NCBI GenBank assembly: GCA_036362985.1
Contig: JAYGXS010000003.1
Coordinates: 78,260,092-78,324,091, forward strand
Source: Ligula intestinalis
Taxonomy: Eukaryota > Platyhelminthes > Cestoda > Diphyllobothriidea > Diphyllobothriidae
Direction of reading: 5' to 3'
DNA: 64,000 bases
Position numbers and translations under genes: made by a program. The notes below the pieces were generated by a model. The model made no database searches and had not been told where the DNA came from. It saw only the letters and a program-made list of their open reading frames with translations. Below are positions 46,827 through 58,199 of the stretch, one piece after another; the first letter of the stretch is position 1, and the number at the start of each line of letters is the position of its first letter.

Positions 46827-46832
46827 AATAAA
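46827..46832 (+). terminator. candidate polyadenylation signal AATAAA
   Basis: A canonical AATAAA lies 61 bases after the stop codon of the small cysteine-rich frame. In DNA this AT-rich the hexamer is common by chance. Confidence 0.3.
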
Positions 46833-47099
46833 TACTTATTCAGTAAGATTAAAGTTAACAGAATGTCTTGACTAAAGAAAAGTTCTTTCTGTATATAGAA
46901 AGTAGTTGCTTCAAGTTTTCAATTTAACACAAGATCTAAATTGATTGTTCTAATTTAAAGCTCTTTTTGACTTCTCCATAATCACGGGATGATGGAGAAA
47001 ATTTTATTTTTCTTTACAAACACTTAGTAATTCGTATAGTTCTTTGAAGTACCTAATATGCCTGATGCAGTTCATTATTACTTCTAAATCTTTTTAAAT

Positions 47100-47600
47100 G
47101 CGTTCACATTGGTATGCGAGAAATGATCAAACTTATACAAAGTTATGAAAATTGCATGGGCTGTGGCGACTACTGTACCAAAAACACCAATACACACTTG
47201 TCGTACTCGCCCAAAGTGTCCACACTGTCCAATCACATTCGCACACTGCATGATTACATTCTCCACGTGTTTCCGCACCCGAGACTACCACGGGGCGCGA
47301 CAGGCCGTGACTTGGAAGGTCGCTAACTGGCAGGATAACTTCGACAGCCTACTTAGCGCAGAGTGCGTTTTTGTGGAGTGCACTGAGGGTCGGGCTGAAA
47401 TGCCTCCTTCTTAATGCGGTCTGTATGGCACTCCTACGCAGTGGGATTCGGGCCAATTGCGACGGCACGCCTTGGAGCAGCTCCGGCCGGGCCAGCTGCC
47501 TGTGCCCGCTCCACCTCGGGGTTTCGTGACTTTGTCAGGGCACCGAGCAACGATAGGGGGGCAAGGAGGTGAAGAGAGAGAGAGGTAGGTTTAGCGCAAG
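47100..47600. other. GC-rich patch, unrecognised
   Basis: GC-richer sequence within an AT-rich region. Frames on the plus strand contain many C and R residues but no recognisable domain. It is probably a repeat whose relatives lie outside this window. An AG run occurs at about 47,574-47,583. Confidence 0.3.
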
Positions 47601-47609
47601 CCTGCCCTC

Positions 47610-50600
47610 ACAACTATCTCCTTCACAACATTGAACTCGACGATAGAAGTGTCCCACTATGCGATACGCTTTTTGGAGGCGAAGTTTTTCTATTTAGATT
47701 CAATCGCCATTTAAACGTAAAAACTTTCTGTGGAACAGCTGCTCAGGGAGAAAAAGGCTCGCTGTGAGCACGATGAACAAAGAACCCGGAGTGCCGGACG
47801 CAACCGACAGATTCTGTTGGCAGTTTGACTCCTCGTAACAAACTTTTGCTAACTGCGTGGTTTTTTCCTTCCTAAGGACCTGTCATGCAGGACTGACATT
47901 TGCTCTCTTTCTCTTCTTTTCTTCAACTTGACGTCAACCTCAGTTGCCGACACCGAGTTCATAAAAAGTGGCAGGTACCCTTTCAGTGTTTATCTTGATA
48001 TGGCTTTTCATTTGTTCACCCAGTATAGGCATTCAGCATTTACCTAATTTACGAGCAGTGATTTCAGTTGATCACCTATGGAATGCGACATCTAAGCAAG
48101 GTGTGAGAAGACAAATCATAAAAGTGTTTTCTAGGTCTCTTGAATTTTCGTTCTCTGGCATAAACAAAAGCGCAGCGCATTGAAGCACCTCTTCTTGATG
48201 TAGCATACAAACGCGAACCGCTGCATGCTTTAAGGACAAGTAAACACGATGAGTGTTTCGCTATTCAGAAAAACTGAGCAATGACCTCGCTCGGCTTTTC
48301 CTGATTTCGCTGGGGGTTTAGTTATGAGTCTAACATACTGGGAGATTGTCAACATTGAATACCTTTATTCTGTCCTACCGCTTTTACGTTTGACATGTAA
48401 AGGAGCGTTCTCAGTCCTCAGTTGATCATCTTGCATTCGAAAATAGGGGTTGTTCATTGCGTCTCGCAGTTTTTTCGACATTTGATCAATCCCATTGCGA
48501 AGATAAGAGGATTATTTAGGAAAAAAAACAGGTTCAAAAGCATCTTTTTGTGTGTTTCCGTTAATTTTGGTCTGTTAGCGCCCTTCTATTTTTCTTCTTA
48601 TTTCGTATACGCTTTTCAAGTGCGAAGTTGAAGGAACAAAAAGCCTTTGTGCATCGATTTGTCGAGTACAAATCAATAACCACAACGCGAAGCTACATAA
48701 TCGCTTATTTAAATTAAAAAAGGTTCCCAATAGGAATGAACTGAGTAGGTAGATAATACCTATAAATAAATCTGACCGACACTGAAAAAAACACAATTTT
48801 GGCGGCCAAAAATCCGTAGAGAGGGACATGACTTACAATAAAATACGCAACGATAAAAGTTTCCTGGCAATGCGGTAGTATTTTTAATCCACTTATCAAA
48901 GAGGTTGAATCCTTTCAATAAAAACATTGTCCCACAGAGTCGAGCTACTGGATATTATGCCATTAAGATTCAAAGATTTGTCAGTATTACAAGTGAGTAG
49001 TAAGAGGGGAACAAATTCCACGACCAGTGCCTCCTTTTGCTGAAGCTACAGTAAATTTCTATTCTGTTGTTACTTTTAAACAGTCATTTACCAGGCAAAT
49101 CTCTATTATTGAATAATTCACTATCAGAAAGCCAAACGTGATTCACAAAGTCCCGATGAATTGCTTATTATTTATGTTCAGATAATTCAAGAAACGGTTT
49201 ACAGAATAACCATTAATAATGACTATCATGTTGCAACGTGATAATAAAGAAGACCGCCAGGGATAGCAATTAATGAGCCGATATTTCGTACCATTTTAAA
49301 AATTGATTCTGCTATTTGTTCAGGGCAAGTATTTCAATGTCTGAGCTGCTGCTGAACTTTAGAAAAACGCTGAAACTGGTTTTATTTTGGAAATAGACCA
49401 TTTCCAACTGCACGACCTGTTTAAGGCTGCGTCTTCAGGTGGTTATCTGTCTGCTTAAGCGATGCTGATTTTCTGAGCCTTTTGATTGATGTATATTCAA
49501 CGAAGTATTTGTATGAGAAACCATGCGTGCTGTCTTATGGATCTTACAAGGAACCCGAAGCGACAAATTATACGATTTGGAAATTAATATTGATCAGGGA
49601 GAATGGAATGAGTTTAGGTGAGGTTACTGCAGTGATTTGTACACGGCCTAATGGGCGAATGGTCGATTTCATTTTCACTGACGCGATAGTTCGGACTCTA
49701 AACTGTGTCTATTGGAATGGGAATATCCATGAATCTAATGCACTTTCATATATCACAACGCATTAGGAGCTGTAACGTGGAAGCATGCCAGATGACGAGA
49801 CTTTGCTTTCATCATCCCCAGAAGAGGAAGAAGAGGAGGCAATTCCTGAAACAAAGTTTTATTCAAGCTGACGTTTCCAAAAAATTCTCCGTCTCATTGT
49901 CGGCGCGTAGTATTTATTCCCCTGCTGGCGTCGAGTGAGTGTGTCTGACTGCGAGACGCATGTTATAATTGTGCCTGATGCACGCGCGTCGATCGATTGC
50001 TCCAATCGATTGCTGGTGGCTGTTTGAATCGTTCTTGCCCTCGTAGGCGCCTCCATGGGGTGCGTCACATCGTTCGTGTGCCTTCTGAGCATTTCCACCT
50101 TCTTTGCTCATGGCTGCTGGCTGCCGGCCCTGCGTATCTTCCTTCGCCCGGCCCATTGCTCTGTTCTGAGCAGATGTTAGCCTTATGCGGAGCGCTTGAT
50201 AGGTGGGATGAATGTCTATGGCTATGGTGTGCTCCGCACCATGCTGGGCACAAGGATTTCAGCTTACACCTGATTTATTTAATATTGATAGTAAACTTGC
50301 GCCGCGTCTACCACACTCTCTCCTCCTCACCGTCCCGGGCCCAGTGTCGTGATAAAGTCAAGAAATTCAAAAGAAAGCACAGTTGACTAGCGTGGCGGGA
50401 GCCCGCACCTAGGCGTTCCATTGCACGCGCCACGTGCGCGGCCTTTGTTATGGATGGGAATACCAAGTATTGCCTGCCGTAAACTGCATTAAGTCTCGTG
50501 TTGGCCCAGCGCATCGACCGCGTGGATGATTTAGATGGTCCATCAATACAGTTAAGATGACCTCGCAGTCGGCTGCCTATTGACTGACTGCTCTTAAATG

Positions 50601-50865
50601 GGTATTCGCTGTTTAGCATATCAGCCGCTCACGAGGAGTGTGAGGCTAACGATTTGTTGACTAAACTTCTATTGGGCATACCCAGAGCTCTTCTTAAGAA
50701 GTTAGTGGGTCGTATCGCCTGCTTTTTGGAGGATGAATTTAGGAGGTCTTCCATTATAAAGGCTCATTTCTAGTAATTTTGCATTTTTGAACCTGCATGC
50801 CAATACAAAAAGGAAATATAGGTTTTTTGGCAGATCTTAATATTTTCGGCTAATTTGTGTAAATT
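47610..50865. other. no recognisable feature
   Basis: Mostly AT-rich DNA, with a GC-richer segment at 49,920-50,560 where several frames overlap on both strands. A CCCGGGCCCAGTGTCGTGAT-type block near 50,331-50,350 resembles one near 62,875, hinting at another dispersed repeat. Confidence 0.3.
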
Positions 50866-50867
50866 TC

Positions 50868-50946
50868 GGTGGTTTTGGTGGGATTTGAACGTACGACCTC
50901 AAGGGGAAGGCCTAAGTACAGCCAACGCTCCAGCCGCTTAAGCTGC
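50868..50946 (-). repeat. tRNA-like sequence, SINE head or tRNA relic
   Basis: On the minus strand TTAAGCGGCTGGAGCG (D-arm and A-box-like) is followed about 35 bases on by CGTTCAAATCCCACC, a near-canonical B box and T arm. The acceptor ends pair poorly (GATTTTC against CCAAAAC, with two mismatches), so I do not call a functional tRNA. Confidence 0.45.
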
Positions 50947-51372
50947 GAAAATCCTACCGGGAGCAATGAGTTTAATCCCACTTATATGATGACTTACGAT
51001 CACGGAAGCCCATTTCACCGTATAGATTAATTCTGTCCTGTTTTTTTTCTGAAAGTAGTTAAGTTGATATTGGATGCATGTTGAGGTTCCTCCGTCGCCG
51101 ACCGAAACAAATTAAACTGCAAAGCATTAACGTACTTTACGTTGTTGGATTAAATATGCAACAGTTCCAGATTGTTGTAGACGAGCACGAATTATTAAGT
51201 TCGGAATTAGGTAGCCGCTTCTCGTGGGTGCATTATGGAGTGAAACCGGATCGAGAGTCCGGATGCCATGCCACCGTCATGGCCTTTATGCCACTCTCAG
51301 TCACGCGAGATACGAGCAGGTGTGGCATGAGAAGATAGGCTGTTCAATCCAGGGTAGTGTATCACGTCCCAT

Positions 51373-51657
51373 GCACAAGCTGCCCTTGTAGTTACACAGG
51401 GCAAACTGAACGCATGTTGGGTTTGCGTATAAAGGAACATAAGCAGGTTGTCGCAAGTGTCAGCCCACACCCATGAGACGGGCCACGACTTTAAGCTCGC
51501 AGCGACAAGGATCATTGCTCATGCCGAGAGCAGGACCGAACGCCAGCTCATTGAAACCTGGGCCTCGGATGAAAACTCAGTGAACAGATGTATCCAGTTG
51601 GCGCCCGCATATATTGCTCTCCGCAGGAACACCCGCACGGCGGACACTGCTGATTAA
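51373..51657 (+). pseudogene. PLE G, GIY-YIG fragment
   Basis: It reads CTSCPCSYTGQTERMLGLRI then KEHKQVVA, and after one frameshift VSAHTHETGHDFKLAATRII and SVNRCIQLAPAYIALRRNTR. This is the GIY-YIG domain from its YTGQT core to the C-terminal signature. The TAA stop merges directly into the TAA repeats at the 3' end of the minus-strand CR1-like copy that follows. Confidence 0.75.
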
Positions 51658-51690
51658 TAATAATAATAATATAATAATAATAATATGTTT
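51652..51690. repeat. TAA microsatellite (LINE 3' tail)
   Basis: TAA/ATA repeats mark the 3' tail of the minus-strand CR1-like copy. Confidence 0.85.
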
Positions 51691-52495
51691 ATTATGCCAG
51701 TTTACAGGCAATTGTAAAAAGTTGGTAATGCACCTCCTGGGCGCCTTCCAACACCTTGAAGACCGGAAAAAACTTAAAACAAACTCCCTATGTTGCAGCC
51801 AGTATTGGTTTTGTTTCAGGTTTTTTGTTTTGTCAATACTGGGCGAGATAGGGAGTTTTTTTCAAGTGAAAAAAACCTGCCTTCAAAGGTATGATACAAA
51901 CGGAATAAATGTACAGTTGTAAGCTGAGTTGACTCATCAGCATTAGAACTGTTTCATATCGTTTAAAACATTAGTTGCAGACGGAGAGGGTTGGCACAAG
52001 AACACAGTGTTCTCAGTCTTCCTTCAATGGTTGTCGGCAAAAGTTGCGCGCTATCGGCTGAAAGGTTAGCAGACTGCGGGCTGCTGCTTCAGCCGCATTA
52101 TCTTCAGCAGTGAAGCCTGGCGGGGTTCAAAGTCCACGAACGCCATCAGAGTGAAAGAGAGATTCCACCGAGTCAGCACCCAAAATTCGTGAAAGATGTC
52201 CTGAATGTAGAAAACTAGTTATAGCTCTCTTAAACATAGGGTAGTTTTGCTGGGTTTTAATACTTTTGGGCAGCTTATTCCAGATTGATATGGCATTTAC
52301 TGAAAAGAATTGCCGGTACTTAACTGTGCGTGCCATAGGAAGAAATAAAAATACGTCTCGATGACTGGCGCGTCGAGAGTGCTCAAGCTGCCTTATTGTA
52401 CTAAGAGGATTAAAGGTTTGACCATTCAAAAGTTTAAACAGTAAAAATAGACCCTTCTGCAATCGACGAAGCCATAGGGGATCCAGCTTTATAAG
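51657..52495 (-). pseudogene. CR1/Jockey-type LINE, 3' fragment, second copy
   Basis: The minus strand encodes LQKGLFLLFKLLNGQTFNPL, then RQFFSVNAISIWNKLPKSIK (about 52,260-52,320), open for 111 codons without a break, so this copy is better preserved than the one at 10 kb. The untranslated region is closely similar to 10,060-10,500. The 3' end is a tail of ATT/TTA repeats (51,652-51,690), typical of this LINE group. The 5' truncation is near 52,495. Confidence 0.75.
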
Positions 52496-52539
52496 TTCGC
52501 TTTATAAGTTCCTCCCACTCAAACTCCCATCCTTCCCTT

Positions 52540-52810
52540 TGCCCGTATGACTTTCGACTACCTCCTACCCCCCAAAACTGTTGCTAGTTTTCGTGGAAGC
52601 TAATATTCCTGACTGTGGACTCTCCCTCCCCCTCCCTGTCTCCCTTACCTCCCCCTACCCTATGACGTTTGATTGGCTTCTACCCCCTATAACTGTCGCT
52701 TGCTTTTCGTGGACGCTTTTATCTCTGACGATGGACTCCCGCAAAAGCCCGAAAGCTCAGAATAATAAAAATTTTGATCCGGCGATCGACCTTCCTTCTT
52801 CCTCAAGTAT
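52540..52810 (+). repeat. tandem PLE 3' termini
   Basis: Two consecutive diverged units start with ACTGTTGCTAGTTTTCGTGG (from about 52,578) and ACTGTCGCTTGCTTTTCGTG (from about 52,692). The second is complete: CTGACGA (52,725-52,731), GGACTCCC, GAAAGCTC (52,751-52,758), AATAAA (52,764-52,769) and a GATCGACCTTCC ending. The first has CCTGACTGTGGACTC but lacks the GAAA part. A tandem arrangement of termini is known for PLEs. Confidence 0.6.
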
Positions 52811-54050
52811 GCAAATGCCTGGAACGCGAACGTTCTCATTCATAAGCTGTTCAGCATTGTGACTGTTATGGCCCGCACTTAGTGCTTTTAATCAATACGG
52901 AATGCGGACTTACACGAATGTTGTGCCTAAAGCCAGGAATGGAGGGTAAGAGGAGGCAATCGGCCACGAGGCGAGGTGTATTCACAAATAAGAGGGCATT
53001 CGCGCAAAAAGCTTGCACATATTTACTGATCCACTTTATGAGGAATTGCCGGAGACATGAACCAATCAGATGTGACGACACATCGATAGGCACGGTCTAG
53101 GTTCACGTTATCGTGGCATGCATAGTTGCAGCTCATGCAGGTGCTCTTCTTTGCTATAGCTTAATTCTGCCTGCAAGTCTCTCTGGCTAATTTGCTCGCA
53201 TTGCAGCCATTCCGTGAAGCACGCGGTTAACTTCGTCGGGTTTTCTGTTCGAGGTGTCAGGGATCCACAAGAAAAGGACAACTTCACGTCCATCTGGGGG
53301 GTGACGTAAAGAGTGTTGGGAAATCTTGCAAGACACTCAGGGATCCTTCATCAGAAACACATGGCTAACGTTCGCATCATCCCCGATGAACTCGCCTATT
53401 GGTTTCAGTCATTTGGCTGTGTGGTTTCCCTAAACCAATGGGGGGTGAAGATTCACTGAACGAAGGGATGCCCGGCAACCCCTAAAAAGTACAAGCCCAG
53501 AATGAACTAAGGCTGTTTTTGCATGTTTGCTTGGAAAAAAGCTCTTTTAGTTTGACCATACTTGACATCAACTGGTTTTCAGTTGGCGCTTGCCAAGTTT
53601 TCTGCCGTCATTCAGTGGGCTTCGAGTGAAGTTTTACGCGTGCTCCCACGGACTCCTCAGAGATGACTCATTACTCTCTGAAGAGTTCACTTCTCTCTCT
53701 CTCTCTGTACTAGGCCAACGGCGTACATTTCGGTTGAACCTGAAGAATCTGTAATTTGAGTCAACTCTTCTATGGATCAGTGGGTATTTGGTGGTGGGTA
53801 GACCACTAGGACAGGGGGGAGGTTGACCTGTGCACCAGCAGAGTTGTCACAAGGCTCTGACAGAAACTGCGCACATAATGGTAAGTCTTCCTTTCCCGTT
53901 AGACCGGTAGGCGGCTTGGTTAGCGAAGATCGTTGGGCCTAGTTGTAAATGCAACCAAACGCCTTCAACAGTCGGACTTGCGTGGCGCCTGCTAGCCGTT
54001 CTGACATAAACTGCTAAGGCGAGAATTGACTGGCTCTGCTAAATGAATTG
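52811..54050. other. no recognisable feature
   Basis: Mixed DNA with a CT run at 53,691-53,706. No domain-bearing ORF. Confidence 0.4.
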
Positions 54051-54498
54051 TATTGTACAGTAGTCGCCTGTTATTGAGCCCACCTCGGGCCCAGACCAAA
54101 TTGGGCTTAATAAGCGGCGGGCGCAATAACCGGAGAGTCCTCGTTCTTGATTAGCAAACGCAGGATAGGCACTTTACATTACAAACGTACTGTTTTATGT
54201 GTAAAGCTTGGTTATGTACAAGAAATTAATGCTGTTGGTCTGTATTTTACGTAATAACAAAAACAAACAAAATGATTTGCGACACGTTTAAAAAAGCGAT
54301 CTTGTATCAGTTGTTCTGGAGGAAACTTCACTCGCAAGTGCTCTTTGATGTCCTTCTCCAGGCACCAGAAATTGTCGAATTTTGTGAAATCTGATGCCTG
54401 TAGACCGCGTTTCGCACGCAGAAAGATGAGAATCTCACTCTTTCCTGTTGCCAAAGTGGACTTTGTAGCCGGCGGATTTTGCTATGCAAAATTCCGTC

Positions 54499-54820
54499 TG
54501 TTATGTCCCCAAGACTAGTAGGTGGAAGAAGGCAAAGCCGGTTCTGATTGTGCGAGTCTTTATTCAGGCTAACACAGAGACAGCGGAAGGATGAATCAGC
54601 GTGTCCACTGCAGCCTATTATAAGGCGTCAGTCCTTCTAGACTGTTCCTGGGGTAGTTCTGGCATGGGTTCCCACGCCGCGGCACGTTCTGGAACATTAC
54701 AGTGCACGCGGGGGCGGACGTCACGTGTGCTCTGGGCGCGCGCGGCCGGTCTGCCGGCATGGCTTATCTGGGGTGCATTGCCAACTCTGAGCCCTGAGTG
54801 TGTCACCGTTCGCGTCTCCA
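54499..54820 (-). repeat. gypsy 3' LTR
   Basis: 322 bases running TGTTATG...TCTCCA on the plus strand. In element orientation it has a TATAATAGG promoter-like word, then GAATAAAGACTC (polyadenylation signal), and ends in ACATAACA. It retains about 18 bases that are missing from the other LTR. Confidence 0.93.
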
Positions 54821-54829
54821 TAACACCTC

Positions 54830-55990
54830 CCTCTTTTGAAAGATGGACCTCATACTTCTTCCTGCTTGGATCCACGACGAGGTGTTTAGGCCCTTGAACT
54901 TTTCGATGACTGGGTGTCGGGACCTCGAATGTATCACATAGCACATCGAGTGCTATTTTGCCACCCGAGGAGAATCTGCGTCTCAGTTGATTTGCCTGCC
55001 GTTTGATTCTTCCTGCTGGCGTTTCGACCTCAAAGCCGACGCCTCTCGCCTTTCTGACAACGCCCTCCATCCATGGTTTCTCACCGGGCTTGTAATTGCG
55101 GGCAAACATCTCTTCTCCCTCGCGAAAGTACTGCTTTGGCGGGCTGGATGGCCGATCTTCGGGCTTTAAGTACTGCAGCCGTACGCCGGGTTGTCGACCC
55201 AAAAACCGCTCTGCTGGTGTTTGGCTACCCAGATCTCCTGTCAGAGTAGTCCTGTAGGCTAGGAGAAACGTATTTAATTAGTCCATTTTCACCCCAGCGT
55301 CCCACATTTTCCTCATCGCTCTCTTGAATGTGTCCACAAACCGAATTGCCTGCCCGTTCGATTGGGGATGAAAAGGTGGTGACGTGATATGTCGAACTCC
55401 CCATTTTTGGCACAACTGTTGGAACAGCGATGATGTAAACTGAGTGCCATTATCGGTCACAATCTCCTTAGGGATACCATATGTAGAGATGAGTTCCTCC
55501 AGCTTTTTTGCTGTGACCTCCGCGGTAGCTGCTCCAACATCGAAAACTTCCAGCCACTTCGACCATGCATCTACTACTACTAGAAACATTCGGTTGAAGA
55601 ATGGGCAGGCGAAGTCCATGTGAACTCGAATCCACGGTCTTATCACCTCTGGCCATGGCACAGGTTGTACTTTTGGGGGATTTTTAGCCCCACGTGCACA
55701 TGGGCCGCAAATTCGCACGAAAGATTCTACATCTTCATCAATTCCTGGCAAATATATGCACCTCCGGGCCAGTTGTTTCATACGGGTCATACCTTGATGT
55801 CCGGCGTGGAGTTCACATAAAACCTGTTGTTTACGTCTAGCTGGGATCACCACTTTGCCGTCATACATGAAGCATTCTTCGGTTATGTACAACTGATACT
55901 TCCGGATTTTGAAGGGCTTTATGGCTGGGTGTATGTTGTTATCCTTGGGCCAACCCATTCGTTTAAAGTCCGTTACTTGGCATAAAAAAA
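54830..55990 (-). pseudogene. gypsy integrase
   Basis: The zinc-binding region is seen as LHAGHQGMTRMKQLARR with CGPCARG. The catalytic core has HMDFACPF (first D) and VTDNGTQFTSSLFQ (second D). The expected glutamate segment reads HPQSNGQAIRFVDTF, with isoleucine where the catalytic E normally stands (codon ATT near 55,340), so the enzyme would be inactive. An in-frame TAA (55,278-55,280) interrupts it before LNTFLLAYRTTLTG. The C-terminal domain follows (ARNYKPGEKPWMEGVVRKA). The frame then runs into the 3' LTR without its own stop. A frameshift from the RNase H frame lies at an A7 run (55,984-55,990). Confidence 0.85.
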
Positions 55991-57340
55991 GGATCTGCCG
56001 TGAGAGGTAGCTGTCGTATGATACTTCGAAATTCGTCGTCGTCTTCTATCAAAGTGCTTGCGACCACAATGTCTTCCTGGTGTTTGTCACCTCCACTCAG
56101 TCGTGATAAAGCATCTGGAGCTCCAAATTTCTGAGTGGACACGTACCGGATTGTAAAGTCATAACTCAGGAGAATAGTACTCCATCGTTGTATCCTCTTG
56201 GCCGCATACTGCGGCACACCACGATTCGTGCCAAATAAAAAATTGAGTGGTTGGTGATCGGTGTGAAGCATAAAGTGTCTTCCGTAAATGAATTGATGAA
56301 ACTTCTGTACTGCGAAGAGAAGTGTCAGGGCCTCTTTCTCGATTTGACTATAGTTTCTTTCTGCTTTTGTGAGTGACCGTGCGACATGCATCAAGGGCAG
56401 GATATTTTCATCGGTATCTTTCTGAAGAAGGACGACACCTAGCCCATACTCAGATGCATCAGCCTGGACTATCGTTTCTTTGTCGGCTTCGAAATGTGAG
56501 AGCACAGTCGACTCACTAATCTTCGCCTTTATTTTGTCAAAGGCGTCTTGACAGTCAGGGGACCATTCAAATTTCACATCTTTACAAAGTAGCCGGTTCA
56601 ATGGTGGCTTTAGAATTTGCAGTCCCGAAATGAATGGTGAGTAGTAGCTGATCAGGCCCATAAGTGCTTGAAGCTCTCGAACATTTTGAGGCACCTTCAC
56701 ATCTTTAAATGCGGCAACTCTCTCTGGATCGGGTGATCGTCCTGCCTCGCTTACCACAAAACCCAAGTAGTGAATTTCTTTTTGCAGGAGCTCGCTCTTT
56801 TCCATGTTGATTTTTAGGCCACAGTCAATAAGATTTTCCAGGACCTTGTCAAGTCTCTCGAGAAACTCCTCGTCCGTACGACCGACAAGCAAACTGTCAT
56901 CCAGATATGCCACAGTCCCAGGGACATTTGTAAGCATGGTGTCCATTTCCTGCTGAAAAACACAAGGTGCCGTCTTGACGCCATAATTGAGACGGGTATA
57001 TTTGAACAACCCCCTATGTGTGTTAATCGTCAGCATTTCCTGCGCTGCCTCATCAACTGGTAACTGTAGGTATGCCTCTGAAAGGTCAATCCTCGCAAAA
57101 ACTTTCCTGCCATTAAGGGTGGCAAAAATTGGTTCTACAGTCGGCAAGGGGTAGTGATAGTCTTCCAATGCGTCATTCAGCCCGGTCGAGTAGTCTGCGC
57201 ATAGTCTTATCCTACCGTTAGGCTTCTTTATGGTGACAACGGGAGCAGCCCATACTGAATACTTTGTGGGACAGATTATGCCTTTCTGCTGCAAGCGCTC
57301 CAGTTCTTCCTCGACAGCTGTTTGTATGGCAAATGGGACG
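55963..57340 (-). pseudogene. gypsy reverse transcriptase and RNase H
   Basis: This is the longest intact frame in the window (443 codons). RT landmarks are SVWAAPVVTIKKPNGRIRL, FARIDLSEAYLQLPVDE (first catalytic D), CVFQQEMDTML and TVAYLDDSLLVGR (the YLDD box). The connection and RNase H follow: FEWSPDCQDAFDKIK, IVQADASEYGLG (D), QIEKEALTLLFAVQKFHQFI (E) and LHTDHQPLNFLFG (D). All catalytic residues that can be placed are intact. The N-terminal edge is out of frame with the protease part by one base near 57,356. Related polymerases are those of gypsy elements common in invertebrates. Confidence 0.92.
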
Positions 57341-57344
57341 CGTC

Positions 57345-58195
57345 TGCTGTCTAAAGACAGGCTTTTTCCCAGGCTTTACCCTCAAGCTTACTGTAGTCTT
57401 CGTACACGTTCCGGCTGATATCTCCATCCGCTCGGCATACTTCTGTTTCAAGTCCTCTTTTGTAATGGTTACCGCACAGAATATCTCCTGGAATGGCCGA
57501 TTCCAGAGTTCCAGTTGGGATAAAGTCTTATTTTCAAGGAGATCAGTGTTCGACTTCAATACATAAATATCAGACAAATAAGCCTTTTCCTCGAAAGCGA
57601 TATTAGCCTGGAAAACAGCATCAAAAAGCATTTGCGTATTATTGAATGCCCAGGCACGGACGGTCGCTGGCTTCAGTTCTGGCGCTCCCAAAGCCTCCCA
57701 CATGCCTTTACTAATTATCGCAAGATCTGACGTTGTGTCACCCTGCAACGTAATAGGTTGTCCATCTAGCCTGACCGTCAAATATGTTCTATCTTCGCAA
57801 CTGAGGGCCTGTGATTCACTTTGGGTTATGGCATTACAGCTCTTTCTTGGACTGAGAGATCTGGAACGACAATGGGTTGCCTTATGACCGAGTTGGGAGC
57901 ACTTGTAACACTTCCTAGTGCGATAAGGGCAATCGGATACCAAATTCCATCCACCACATTTCCAACAGGCTCTTTTCGGTTTAATTGGGGAATTAAAATT
58001 CTTCCTAGGTTTGGTGGCTTTTGCTTCGTACACACGCACTGGTAGGTTGCTTGTGTCCCCGATCAACAGAGTGTCGGTTTTGATGTTCATAATGCGAACG
58101 CACTCCTCTGCTAACTCTTGGACCGTCATTTCGGTTCTCTGATCTAAGTGAGCAGGGAGGCGTGTACGGATGTCAGCGTCCTCAGGAAGCACCAA
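57345..58195 (-). pseudogene. gypsy gag C-terminus (zinc knuckles) and protease
   Basis: The frame has two cysteine-rich knuckles, CWKCGGWNLVSDCPYR and CYKCSQLGHKATHC (about 57,890-57,970), which bind RNA in the capsid precursor. Next comes the aspartic protease segment LTVRLDGQPITLQGDTTSDL with AIISKGMWEALGAP. The active-site triad reads D-T-T, not D-T/S-G. Related gypsy proteases often show D-T-A, so this may be lineage variation or decay. The upstream join to gag is a frameshift at an A6 run (58,205-58,210). Confidence 0.85.
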
Positions 58196-58199
58196 AGCT

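Noticed and set aside
47968..48183. Second secreted peptide with an N-terminal hydrophobic stretch (VFILIWLFICSPSIG)
   Set aside because: No ATG start in frame before the hydrophobic part, and no other gene signals. It could be an exon after a CCCTTTCAG acceptor-like word, but the support is too weak.
50868..50946. Functional tRNA gene on the minus strand
   Set aside because: A and B boxes are present but the acceptor stem has two mismatches and no clean cloverleaf could be drawn. A SINE head or tRNA relic is more likely.
54601..54897. 98-codon frame on the plus strand, with a near copy at 58,858
   Set aside because: It lies antisense within the gypsy LTRs and appears twice only because the LTRs are duplicates.
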